Shown here piece by piece: positions 36,416 through 45,035 of a stretch of 64,000 nucleotides of DNA; position 1 is the first letter of the stretch; every line of letters starts with the position of its first letter. This DNA is from CAYMYN01 sp964394665. GTDB taxonomy: Bacteria; Planctomycetota; UBA1135; GCA-002686595. A program made the position numbers and the translations under genes. Under the pieces are notes generated by a model, which did not search any database, was not told the DNA's origin, and saw nothing but the letters and a program-made list of their open reading frames with translations. The stretch spans positions 262,865 to 326,864 of the forward strand of contig CAYMYN010000004.1 in NCBI GenBank assembly GCA_964394665.1. The letters run 5' to 3'.

Positions 36416-37419
36416 CGCGGGCCTCCGGTGGCGAGCCACTCGCGCGCGTCGACGCAGGCCGCGCCGCGCGCGGCGCCGCTGCGCGGGTCCCGCAGGACCT
36501 CGAGCGGCGGGGCCGACGCGCGGCAGAGCTCGCGCACCCGCGAACAGCGCGGCGCGAAGGCGCAGCCGGGGGGGACCGCGGAGAGGTCCGGCGGCTGGCC
36601 GCCGATCGAAGCCAGCGGGCGGTCGGCGTCGCCGACGAGGGTCGGCACGCTGGCGAGCAGCCCGGCGGTGTAGGGATGGGCGGGCGCGGCGAAGAGCTCG
36701 GCCGTGGGAGAAGTCTCGACCAGGCGCCCGGCGTACATCACGTGCACGCGGTCCGCCATGCCGGCCACGACGCCCAGGTCGTGGGTGATGAGCAGGATCG
36801 AGGTCCCCTTGCGGCGCTGGAGGTCCGCCATCAGCTCGAGGATCTGGGCCTGGATCGTGACGTCGAGGGCGGTGGTGGGCTCGTCGGCGATGAGCAGCTC
36901 GGGGTCGCACAGCAGCGCCATGGCGATCATCACCCGTTGGCGCATGCCGCCCGAGAGCTCGTGGGGGAAGGCATCGAGGCGCGCCTCGGGGCTGGGGATG
37001 CCGACGTCGCCCAGGGCGCTCGCGCAGCGCGCGCGGGCTGCGCGCGGGGAGAGGCCGCGGTGCACCTCGAGCACCTCCGAGAGCTGCCGGCCCACGCTGA
37101 GCAGCGGGTTCAGGGAGGTCATCGGATCCTGGAAGATCATGCTGATGCGCGCCCCGCGCACCGCACGCAGGGCGCGCTCGTCGAGCGCGAGCAGGTCGAG
37201 CCCGGCGAAGTTCAAGCGCGCCGCCTCGACCACGCCGGGCGGGCGCGGGACGAGGCCCAGGACCGCCAGGCTCGTGACCGACTTGCCCGATCCGGACTCG
37301 CCCACCAGCGCCAGCACCTCGCCGCGCTCGATCCGCAGGCTGACGCCGTCCACGGCCCGCACCGTGCCCTGGTGGGTCTCGAAACGCACGCGCAGGTCCT
37401 CGACCTCGAGCAACGCCAT
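36412..37419 (-). CDS. oppD: Oligopeptide ABC transporter ATPase OppD/DppD-like (operon 1)
   Basis: This is a 335-residue ATPase with Walker A GESGSGKSV, Q-loop SMIFQDPMTSLNPL, signature LSGGMRQRVMIAMAL, Walker B ELLIADEPTTALDVT and switch LITHDLGVVAG. The C-terminal domain has GCAFAPRCSRVRELC with a further Cys in GAACVDAREW. It forms a heterodimer with the OppF-like protein to power peptide uptake. It starts 4 bp after the oppC stop. Confidence 0.94.
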   Translation of the reverse strand: MALLEVEDLRVRFETHQGTVRAVDGVSLRIERGEVLALVGESGSGKSVTSLAVLGLVPRPPGVVEAARLNFAGLDLLALDERALRAVRGARISMIFQDPMTSLNPLLSVGRQLSEVLEVHRGLSPRAARARCASALGDVGIPSPEARLDAFPHELSGGMRQRVMIAMALLCDPELLIADEPTTALDVTIQAQILELMADLQRRKGTSILLITHDLGVVAGMADRVHVMYAGRLVETSPTAELFAAPAHPYTAGLLASVPTLVGDADRPLASIGGQPPDLSAVPPGCAFAPRCSRVRELCRASAPPLEVLRDPRSGAARGAACVDAREWLATGGPR

Positions 37420-37423
37420 CGGA

Positions 37424-38512
37424 TCAGTCCTTGCCCCGCAGTTTGGGGTCGAGGGCGTCGCGCAGGCCGTCGCCGAGCACGTTGAGCGCCAGCAGGGTGA
37501 GACCCATGGCGCCCGCCGGGAAGAGCACCAGCCACCAGTAGATGCGCACCGGGTTCACCATCTCGCTGCCGTCGACCGCGAGCAGCCCCCAGCTCACCTT
37601 GGGCGGCTCGATGCCCAGCCCCAGGAAGGACAGGAAGGCCTCGAAGAGCATCACGGCCGGGATCGTGAGCGTCAGGTAGACGATCACGACCGAGAGCACG
37701 TTCGGGACCAGGTGCACGAAGAGCACGCGCGCGGTGGAGGCGCCCAGGAGGCGCGCGGCCTCGATGAACTCGCTCTTGCGCAGGGAGAGCACCTGGCCGC
37801 GCACGACGCGCGCCATCGTCAGCCAGTAGATGGCGCCGATGACGACGAAGAAGATCAGCTCGCGGTCGATCCCGTAGCGGTCCTCGAGCTCGCCGCGGTA
37901 CTCGTTCACGATCGTGATCAGGAAGATGACCACGAAGATGAACGGGATCGAGTAGAGGATGTCGACGAACCGCATCATCGCGTTGTCGACGCGCCCGCCG
38001 AGGTACCCGGCCAGCGCGCCGTAGGTGACGCCGATCAGCAGGCTGCAGAGCGTCGCCGCCAGGGCCACCAGGATCGAGGTGCGGCTGCCCCACACGATGC
38101 GCGCCAGCAGATCGCGCCCCTTGGCGTCGGTGCCCAGCCAGGGCCCGCTCTGCCACTCGCCGAAGAGCGCCGTGCGCGCCCGCACGAGGGCCGAGTCGAT
38201 CGCGCCCAGCTCCCAGTAGGCGGGCTCGAAGCCGCCGCGGCCGAAGCTCCGCCAGGGCGGCACCGGCGGTTGGGGCTCGAGTTGCAGATCGAGCGTCACC
38301 GGCGAGGGCAAGGGCAGGAGCGGCGCGAGCAGGGCGACCCCACCGAAGAGCGCCAGGAAGACCAGGCTCCACCAGGCCGCGCGATTGCGGCGCAGCCGGC
38401 GCCAGGCGTCCCGCCACAGGCTCGTGCCGCGTTGGGCGCGCACCTCGGCCAGGAGGCGTCGTTGCTCGCCCGCGCCCAGCTCCCAACCGAGCTTGTCCCC
38501 GGGCGCTGCCAT
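37424..38512 (-). CDS. oppC: Oligopeptide ABC transporter permease OppC-like (operon 1)
   Basis: This is a 362-residue permease. The N-terminal helix (WWSLVFLALFGGVALLAPLL) is followed by a periplasmic loop of roughly 80 residues. The core starts with LGTDAKGRDLLARIVWGSR and has five more helices. The EAA loop that docks on the ATPase is RKSEFIEAARLLGASTAR, and the C-terminus GDGLRDALDPKLRGKD is typical. Its ATG overlaps the oppB stop by 4 bp. At 362 residues it is longer than the usual ~300, because of the first loop. Confidence 0.93.
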   Translation of the reverse strand: MAAPGDKLGWELGAGEQRRLLAEVRAQRGTSLWRDAWRRLRRNRAAWWSLVFLALFGGVALLAPLLPLPSPVTLDLQLEPQPPVPPWRSFGRGGFEPAYWELGAIDSALVRARTALFGEWQSGPWLGTDAKGRDLLARIVWGSRTSILVALAATLCSLLIGVTYGALAGYLGGRVDNAMMRFVDILYSIPFIFVVIFLITIVNEYRGELEDRYGIDRELIFFVVIGAIYWLTMARVVRGQVLSLRKSEFIEAARLLGASTARVLFVHLVPNVLSVVIVYLTLTIPAVMLFEAFLSFLGLGIEPPKVSWGLLAVDGSEMVNPVRIYWWLVLFPAGAMGLTLLALNVLGDGLRDALDPKLRGKD

Positions 38513-39498
38513 CAGCTCTCCTCCAAGGTGATGCGCGGGTCGAGGAAGGTGTAGGCGATGTCGACCAGGGTGTTCAGGCCGTAGACGAGCACCGTGTAGA
38601 GGATCGTCACGCCCATGGCCAGCGTGTAGTCGCGGTTGAGCGCGCTGTTCACGAAGTGCGAGCCCATGCCGGGGATGGCGAAGATGCGCTCGATCACCAG
38701 GCTCCCGGTCAGGATGCCCGCCGTGGCGGGGCCGAGATAACTCACCACCGGCAGGATGCCGCCGCGGATCGCGTGGCGCAGCAACACCAGGCGCGGCGGG
38801 AGGCCCTTGGCGTGGGCCGTGCGGATGTAGTCCGCCGAGAGCACCTCGAGCATGCCGGTGCGCGTCAGGCGCGCGATGTAGGCCGCGAACGGCGCGCCGA
38901 GCGCGAAGCCGGGCAGCACCAGGTGCGCGAGCGTGCCGTAGCCCGCGACGGGCAGCAGCGGCACGAGGAACACGAACAGGATCACGAGGAAGCCCGCGAT
39001 GGTGAAGTTCGGCAGGGCGATGCCGGCGGTGGCGACCAGGCGCAGGGCGACGTCGAGGCGCGAGCCGCGGCGCAGGGCCGAGAGGATGCCGGCCGTGAGG
39101 CCGAGCAGCAGGGCCCAGGCAAGGGCCACCGCGCCCAGGGTCATCGAGATCGGCAGCGATTGGCCGACGATGTCGTTGACCGTGAAGTCGCGGTACTTGT
39201 AGGAGGGGCCGAAGTCGCCGGCGAGCACTCCCCCGAAGACCGCGCTGCCGTCGCCGCCCACGAGCGCCGCGCCGCGCTCGTCGAGGTTCAGCGGGCCGAC
39301 GTAGTGCAGGTACTGCTTCCACAGCGGCCAGTCGAGGTGGTAGCGGGCCTGGATGTTGGCCTCGATCGCGGGGCTGAGCGAGCGTTCGCCGTCGAAGGGA
39401 CCCCCGCGCACCTGGCGCATCAACACGAACGAGAAGGTGACGACGACGAAGATCGTCACCAGGAACCAACCCAGGCGGCGCAGCAGAAAGCGGATCAA
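38512..39498 (-). CDS. oppB: Oligopeptide ABC transporter permease OppB-like (operon 1)
   Basis: This is a 328-residue permease starting IRFLLRRLGWFLVTIFVVVT, the usual OppB opening. The EAA loop is SADYIRTAHAKGLPPRLVL, followed by IPGMGSHFVNSALNRDYTLA near the end. The start codon is a TTG at 39498 that overlaps the TGA of the binding-protein gene (TTGA). No in-frame ATG or GTG is compatible with the conserved N-terminus, so translation probably depends on coupling. Confidence 0.92.
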   Translation of the reverse strand: MIRFLLRRLGWFLVTIFVVVTFSFVLMRQVRGGPFDGERSLSPAIEANIQARYHLDWPLWKQYLHYVGPLNLDERGAALVGGDGSAVFGGVLAGDFGPSYKYRDFTVNDIVGQSLPISMTLGAVALAWALLLGLTAGILSALRRGSRLDVALRLVATAGIALPNFTIAGFLVILFVFLVPLLPVAGYGTLAHLVLPGFALGAPFAAYIARLTRTGMLEVLSADYIRTAHAKGLPPRLVLLRHAIRGGILPVVSYLGPATAGILTGSLVIERIFAIPGMGSHFVNSALNRDYTLAMGVTILYTVLVYGLNTLVDIAYTFLDPRITLEES

Positions 39499-41648
39499 TG
39501 GCGGGCTCCCTGCGCCGCTCGCCGCTGGGCCGGGGCCCGTTTGCCCTCGGCCGGACCGCGCGCCGGGACGAGCACGGTGTCCGCCGCAAGCTCCGCGCGC
39601 TGCGCCGCGAGCTCCGCGTCGTCCTTCCAGTACCAGTGTTTGGGGAAGTGTTCGTCCTGGAAGTTCTCGAAGAAGCCCCCCAGGCGCGGGTTGGCGAGGT
39701 TCTTCGTCACGTAGGAGTAGATGGGCAGGATCGGGAGCTGGTCCATCAGGATGCGCTCGGCGGCCGCCAGCAGCTCGTAGCGCCGCGCGGCGTCGGCCTC
39801 GAGGGCCGCGCGCCGCACGAGGTCGTCGTAGGCGGGGTCGGACCAGCCGGTGCGGTTGTTCTCGCCGCTGGTCACGAACATGTCGAGGAAGGTGTTCGGG
39901 TCGGGATAGTCTCCGATCCAGGCCGAGCGCGACACGTCGTAGGTGATCGTCTTCTGCGTGTCGAGGTAGACCTTCCACTCCTGGTTCAGGTAGCGCACGT
40001 TGAGGCCCAGGTGCCGGGCCCAACCGTCGCCGATGACCTCGGCCACGTCCTTGTGCGTCTGGTCGGTGTTGAAGTGGATCTCGAAGGTCGGGAAGGGGCG
40101 CCCGCCGGGGCCGAAGCCGGCCTCCGCCATCAGGCGCCGCGCCTCCTCGAGGTCGGCGGCCAGCCCCGTCTCGTAGTCGCCTTTCGCGCGGCGCATCTCG
40201 ACCCGCGGGTAACCCGGCAACACGGGCGGCACGAAGGTCCAGGAGGGCTGCTCGCCGGCCTTGGTGATGCGCTCGCAGATCGCGCGCCGGTCGATCGAGA
40301 GCGAGAGCGCGCGGCGCACGCGCGGATCGTCGAAGGGCGGCTTGGTGCAGTTGAAGCGGTAGAAGTAGCTGCCGAGGTAGAGCGCGGGATTGAAGTCCTC
40401 GCGCGGCATCAGGCGCGGGATGAGCGTGGCCTGGGGCCGGTCGATCCAGTCGATGCCGCCCGTCAGGTACAGGTTCAGCGACGTGCCCAGGTGGTCGACG
40501 GCCAGGGCGTCGATGGTGTCGAAGGCGACCGCGTCCACGTCCCAGTAGTGTTCGTTCTTCACCAGGCGCAGGCGGTCGTTGACGCGCCGGAACGCGACCC
40601 GGAAGGGGCCGTTCGTGACCAGGTTCTCGGGGCGCAGCCACTCGATCTCCCAGCTCCCGGGCCAACGCTCGCGGGCCTCCTCGAGGTTGCGGCGATTGAC
40701 TGGATAGAGCGGGTAGAAGGCGCACAGGGAGAGGAAGTAGGGCGTGGGGTGCTCGAGATCGACCCGCAGGGTGCGCGCGTCGAGGGCGCGGATGCCGACC
40801 GCCGGCCAGGCGAGCTCGCGCCGGAAGGTCGGGGCGTCGAGCAGGGCGCCCGCGGCGTGGGCCGCGGCCAAGGCGCCGGGCTCGGTCTCGAGCTCGACGA
40901 GCCAGCCGTCCTGATAGGGATCCTGGAGCAGCTCGCCGAGGGTCGCGGGCAAGGCCGCGTTCACCGCCCGCACGCGGCCCGCCAGCGGCGCGCGCACGCT
41001 CCCGCCGGGGAGCTCGAGCAGCGCCGCGCCGGCCTCGACGCGCGTGCCCGGCGCCGGCAGGGCGGGCAGCGGCGCGTCGTGGGGTTGGCGCTCGAGCAGG
41101 AAGCCGGTGAGGCCCAGGGCGACGCCCCCGTCGGCGCGGGCGCGGGCCCAGCTCGAGGGCGCGGCGCCCGCGGCGAAGCTGCGCTCGTCGGGCAGCAGCG
41201 TGTACTGGCGTCCGCCGCGCACGTACCAGAGCTGGTAGGCGTACTCGGCCGCGGTGCGCGGATGGAGGAAACGCTCCCAGGAGAACTCGAAGTCGTGGGC
41301 CGTGAGCGGATCGCCGTTGGTCCAGCGCGCGCCCGCGCGGATGTGGAAGGTGTAGACGTGCCCGTCGGGGGAGAGCTCCCACCGTTCCGCGACGCCCGGC
41401 ACCGGCTCGAGGGTGCGCGGGTCCTTCATCACCAGCCCCTCGAAGATCGCCCGCAGGATGCGTCCCTCGGGCACGCCGCTGACCGTGGCCGGGTCGAGGG
41501 TCTGGACCTCGGTGCCGTTGTTGAAGGCCATGTCGGCGGGCTCGAGGCGCGCCGAGCCCGCCAGGCGCACCACGACCAGGGCCAGGGCCGCGAGCAGGAA
41601 CAGGGGCAGGGCCCGGCGCAGGGACGGGGCGCGGCTCGCGGAGGGCAT
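39495..41648 (-). CDS. oppA: OppA-type peptide-binding protein with GcvH-like inserted domain (operon 1)
   Basis: This is a 717-residue extracytoplasmic binding protein, longer than the usual ~530. An N-terminal hydrophobic anchor/signal (ALPLFLLAALALVVVRLAG) is followed by NNGTEVQTLDPATVSGVPEG, HIRAGARWTNGDPLTAHDFE and later PPFDDPRVRRALSLSIDR, all typical of SBP family 5. Residues ~163-262 (40863-41162) are an insertion resembling glycine-cleavage H protein: ALGLTGFLLERQ, APLAGRVRAVNAAL and LLQDPYQDGWLVELE. The lipoyl-lysine position falls in LLELPGGSVRAP and has no Lys, so lipoylation is not expected. The C-terminal 35 residues are basic. It is the first gene of the operon, divergent from operon 2. 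Confidence 0.9.
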   Translation of the reverse strand: MPSASRAPSLRRALPLFLLAALALVVVRLAGSARLEPADMAFNNGTEVQTLDPATVSGVPEGRILRAIFEGLVMKDPRTLEPVPGVAERWELSPDGHVYTFHIRAGARWTNGDPLTAHDFEFSWERFLHPRTAAEYAYQLWYVRGGRQYTLLPDERSFAAGAAPSSWARARADGGVALGLTGFLLERQPHDAPLPALPAPGTRVEAGAALLELPGGSVRAPLAGRVRAVNAALPATLGELLQDPYQDGWLVELETEPGALAAAHAAGALLDAPTFRRELAWPAVGIRALDARTLRVDLEHPTPYFLSLCAFYPLYPVNRRNLEEARERWPGSWEIEWLRPENLVTNGPFRVAFRRVNDRLRLVKNEHYWDVDAVAFDTIDALAVDHLGTSLNLYLTGGIDWIDRPQATLIPRLMPREDFNPALYLGSYFYRFNCTKPPFDDPRVRRALSLSIDRRAICERITKAGEQPSWTFVPPVLPGYPRVEMRRAKGDYETGLAADLEEARRLMAEAGFGPGGRPFPTFEIHFNTDQTHKDVAEVIGDGWARHLGLNVRYLNQEWKVYLDTQKTITYDVSRSAWIGDYPDPNTFLDMFVTSGENNRTGWSDPAYDDLVRRAALEADAARRYELLAAAERILMDQLPILPIYSYVTKNLANPRLGGFFENFQDEHFPKHWYWKDDAELAAQRAELAADTVLVPARGPAEGKRAPAQRRAAQGARH

Positions 41649-41806
41649 GGCGGCATCGTACCGCCCGCCCAGGCGACGCCCGCGCCCGCGCTCGGCGCGC
41701 GGCGCGCCGTGTGCGCCGGGTTCGCGGTGACCCCCGGGTGGGGGAGCGGTATCCTGGCCGCCCCTTCCCACGGACCGCAACACGGCTCGAACACGAGGAT
41801 CCGCCC

Positions 41807-43813
41807 ATGCTCTCCCAGCGCCAGACGCCCGCGTCGCAGACCGCTCCCACGATCGCCTCCCGACAGTCGCTCCGACGAGCTCGGCCGACGGGGCTCCCGC
41901 GCGCGGCCGGGGTGCTGGGCCTCGTGGCCCTCGCCGGACTTTGCCTGGGCGCGCCCGCCGCGGCGGCGGTGCAGGGCGGCGCGGCGGCCAAACCCACCGA
42001 GCGCCAGGGGCCCGGCCCGGTGAAGCCCGATCTCTACCACCCGGACAAGGGCCCGTTGCCCGCTCCGCGCAAGGGCGGCAGCGTCACGGTGCACCTCGAG
42101 AGCCTGCCCAAGAGCATGAACTACATGGTCGAGAACTCGGCCGTGACGCGCTGGATGCTCTACGAGACGCACGAGTTCCTGATCCAGCGCAACTGGGAGA
42201 CCTGGGAGTACGAGCCGGTCCTGGCCGAGCGCTGGGTCGAGGAGGACACCTTGATCCTGGCCGGCGGCCGCTCGGACACCAACGGCAACATCCTCTACGG
42301 CAAGGTCGAGGAGGTCGAAGGCGGCTACCTGGTCACGCCCCTCAGCCAGGGCAACCCCCTGGGCGAGCCGCGGCGCGTGCCCAAGGACCAGGTCGAGTCC
42401 GTGCAGCGCGCGACGGTCTTCACCTTCCACCTGCGGCCCGACGTCAAGTGGCACGACGGAAAGCCCTTCACGGCGGCCGACGTGCTCTTCTCCTGGCAGT
42501 GCTACCGCAACCCCGCGGTGGAGTGCGACTCGGTGCGATTCTCCTACGAGAAACTGCTGCACGCCGAGGTGCTGGATCCGCACACGATCCGCTTCTTCTA
42601 CGCCAACCAGTACTTCCTGGCGCGGGGCGTGTTCGATGCGCTGTGCATCGTGCCCAAGCACCTCTACGACCTGCGCGACCCGCGCCACCCGCAGCACAAG
42701 CCCAACGCCACGGACGTCGAGGTCGGCACGCACGTCAACGAGAACCGGGCCAATACCCTGTGGGTCGGCCTGGGTCCCTACCGCATCGACCAGTGGAGCG
42801 AGCAGGTGGTGATCGCCAAGCGCTTCGACGGCTACTTCGACAAGGCCAACGGCGGCTACGTCGACGAGATCCGCTGGCGCCACATCGCCAACGACGACGC
42901 CGCCATGCAGGCGGTCATCAACGGCGAGCTCGACTACTTCGGCCGCGTCAGCTCCGAGGACTACTTCGGGAGCATGACCCAGCGCCCCGAGTTCACGCGC
43001 AGCTACTACAAGGGCCACATGTACCGCCCCGCGATGGGCTACGTGACCTGGAACCTGCGCCGCGAGAAGTTCCAGGATCCGCGCGTGCGCCGGGCGATCG
43101 CCATGTCGTTCAACTGGGAGGAGTACATCGCCACCGTCTACCGCGGCCTGGCCGAGCCGGTGACCGCGGCGATCAACCTGCTCAGCCCGAACTACGACCA
43201 CTCGGTCGAGCGCCTGCCCTTCGACCTCGAGGCCGCCGAGGACCTCCTGGCCGACGCGGGCTGGTACGACCGCGACGGCGACGGCCTGATCGACAAGGAC
43301 GGCGTGCCCTTCGAGTTCCAGTTCCTGATGCCCACGGGCAACAAGGCCAGCGAGCTGCTCGGCCAGAAGATGCAGGAGAACCTCGCGCGCCTGGGCATCC
43401 GCATGTCGATCGCGACCCGCGAGTGGGCGACCTTCCTGCAGCTCCTGCAGGGCCACGACTACGACTGCGCCAACCTGGCCTGGTCCCTCACGCCCGAGAG
43501 CGACCCCGAGCAACTCTGGCACTCCAAGTGGGCGAACCGCGCCGGCTCGAACCACGCCGGCTTCGCGGACCCCGAGACCGACCGCCTGATCGAGGCCATC
43601 CAGCTCGAGCTCGACGAGACCAAGCGCCGCAAGCTCTTCCACCAGATGCACGCGCACATCTATGGCCTGCAGCCCTACTTCTTCGGCGTCAACGTGCCGA
43701 CCAAGTTCGCGATGAACCGCAAGGTGCGGAACTTCCAGGGCTTCGCGATCGCGCCGGGCTACTCGATCCGGCGTTGGTTCCTGGCGGACCCGGCCGGCTC
43801 CCGCGCCCAGTAG
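41807..43813 (+). CDS. oppA: OppA-type peptide-binding protein with small inserted beta domain (operon 2)
   Basis: This is a 668-residue binding protein with a long signal region (GVLGLVALAGLCLGAPAAAA). SBP family 5 blocks include FTFHLRPDVKWHDGKPFTAA, FQDPRVRRAIAMSFN and LAWSLTPESDPEQLWHS. Residues ~144-203 (42236-42415) interrupt the first lobe with a segment resembling a small SH3-like barrel: GNILYGKVEEVEGGYLVTPL and RRVPKDQVESVQR. A ribosome site GAGGA lies at 41795-41799. It heads the operon 41807-48904 and shares a 158-bp divergent promoter region with operon 1. A hairpin separates it from oppB. Confidence 0.9.
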   Translation: MLSQRQTPASQTAPTIASRQSLRRARPTGLPRAAGVLGLVALAGLCLGAPAAAAVQGGAAAKPTERQGPGPVKPDLYHPDKGPLPAPRKGGSVTVHLESLPKSMNYMVENSAVTRWMLYETHEFLIQRNWETWEYEPVLAERWVEEDTLILAGGRSDTNGNILYGKVEEVEGGYLVTPLSQGNPLGEPRRVPKDQVESVQRATVFTFHLRPDVKWHDGKPFTAADVLFSWQCYRNPAVECDSVRFSYEKLLHAEVLDPHTIRFFYANQYFLARGVFDALCIVPKHLYDLRDPRHPQHKPNATDVEVGTHVNENRANTLWVGLGPYRIDQWSEQVVIAKRFDGYFDKANGGYVDEIRWRHIANDDAAMQAVINGELDYFGRVSSEDYFGSMTQRPEFTRSYYKGHMYRPAMGYVTWNLRREKFQDPRVRRAIAMSFNWEEYIATVYRGLAEPVTAAINLLSPNYDHSVERLPFDLEAAEDLLADAGWYDRDGDGLIDKDGVPFEFQFLMPTGNKASELLGQKMQENLARLGIRMSIATREWATFLQLLQGHDYDCANLAWSLTPESDPEQLWHSKWANRAGSNHAGFADPETDRLIEAIQLELDETKRRKLFHQMHAHIYGLQPYFFGVNVPTKFAMNRKVRNFQGFAIAPGYSIRRWFLADPAGSRAQ

Positions 43814-43842
43814 GGGGCGCGCTCGGCCGCGAGCGGCACCCG

Positions 43843-43868
43843 GGCGGGGGGCGATTGCGCTCCCCGCC
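43843..43868 (+). terminator. Stem-loop between binding-protein and permease genes
   Basis: Arms GGCGGGGGGCG (43843-43853) and CGCTCCCCGCC (43858-43868) pair over 11 bp with one G-U and a 4-nt loop, 30 bp after the oppA stop. Such intergenic hairpins often stabilise the binding-protein mRNA or attenuate downstream transcription, so that the soluble receptor is made in excess. That role is inferred. Confidence 0.55.
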
Positions 43869-43960
43869 GCGCTGGACCCGCGGTATCCTGCTCGCCCTTG
43901 GCGGCCCCGGGCGGGGCCCGTTCCGGCTCCCCAGCGCGACCCTCCCCAGCACCGCCCCCG

Positions 43961-45022
43961 TTGTTCCAGTACGTCGTCCGGCGCTTCCTGCTGATGATCC
44001 CGACCTTGATCGGGGTCAGCTTCCTGGTGTTCGCCCTGATCCGCACGGCGCCGGGGGATCCGGCCCTGATGCGCTTCGCGGGGGGCTCGGACTCGGCCAT
44101 GGAGGGCGGGGTCGACATCGAGGCCCTGCGCCAGCAGTTCCGCGAGCGGCACCTGCTGAACGCCAACATCGTGCGGGCCTACCTGCACTACGTCGGCCCC
44201 TTCGACCTCAGCCCCTACGGCCACCCCTGGTTCGGCGGCAGCGGTGAGCGGCCCTACGGCGGGCTCGTCACCGGGGACCTGGGCCCGGTGTTCCTGCGTC
44301 CGACCGAGACCATCGGCGACCAGCTCCGCCTGCGCCTGAAGGTCACCGTGCCCCTGGCGCTGATCTCGGTGCTCCTGGGCTACCTCCTGGCCCTGCCCCT
44401 CGGGATCCTGTCGGCCATCCGGCGCGGCTCGATGTTCGACCTCTCGACCACGGTGGGCCTCTTCGTGCTCTACGCCCTGCCGACCTTCTGGACGGGGTTG
44501 ATGCTGCAACTGCTCTTCGGGCGCACCGGCCTCGATCTGCTGCCGGTCATCGGCCTGACCGATCGGGACTTCGACACCTTCAGCGCCTGGGGCAAGTTCA
44601 AGGACCTGGCGGCCCACACCGTGCTGCCGCTGGTGTGCCTGACCTACGGCGGCCTGGCCTATCTCTCGCGGCAGATGCGCGTCGGCGTGATCGACACGAT
44701 CCGCCAGGACTACGTGCGCACTGCCCGCGCCAAGGGGCTCTCGGAGCGCGTGGTGGTGCTCAAGCACGTGCTGCGCAACTCCATGATCCCGATCCTGACC
44801 CTCCTGGCCACGATCCTGCCGGTGCTGATCGGCGGGTCGGTGATCGTCGAGACGGTCTTCGACATCCCGGGCATGGGCAAGTACGCCTTCGAGGCGCTGC
44901 TCTCGCGCGAGTACAACATCATCATGGCCACGACCCTCTTCGCGGGGGTGATGACGATGTTCGGCATGCTGCTCTCCGACATCCTCTACGCGGTCGTCGA
45001 TCCGCGCATCCGCTACTCCTGA
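43961..45022 (+). CDS. oppB: Oligopeptide ABC transporter permease OppB-like (operon 2)
   Basis: This is a 353-residue permease opening FQYVVRRFLLMIPTLIGVSF. The EAA loop is QDYVRTARAKGLSERVVVL, and FDIPGMGKYAFEALLSREYN is near the C-terminus. The best start is the TTG at 43961 directly before the conserved opening; an upstream TTG at 43898 would add a 21-residue Pro/Ala-rich leader. No ATG or GTG fits. The periplasmic loop after helix 1 is longer than usual. OppC starts 13 bp downstream. Confidence 0.92.
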   Translation: MFQYVVRRFLLMIPTLIGVSFLVFALIRTAPGDPALMRFAGGSDSAMEGGVDIEALRQQFRERHLLNANIVRAYLHYVGPFDLSPYGHPWFGGSGERPYGGLVTGDLGPVFLRPTETIGDQLRLRLKVTVPLALISVLLGYLLALPLGILSAIRRGSMFDLSTTVGLFVLYALPTFWTGLMLQLLFGRTGLDLLPVIGLTDRDFDTFSAWGKFKDLAAHTVLPLVCLTYGGLAYLSRQMRVGVIDTIRQDYVRTARAKGLSERVVVLKHVLRNSMIPILTLLATILPVLIGGSVIVETVFDIPGMGKYAFEALLSREYNIIMATTLFAGVMTMFGMLLSDILYAVVDPRIRYS

Positions 45023-45035
45023 GGACCCGACGAGG

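Noticed and set aside
40863..41162. Functional lipoylation of the GcvH-like insert
   Set aside because: The expected ESVKA-type lysine is absent (LLELPGGSVRAP), and the protein is exported.
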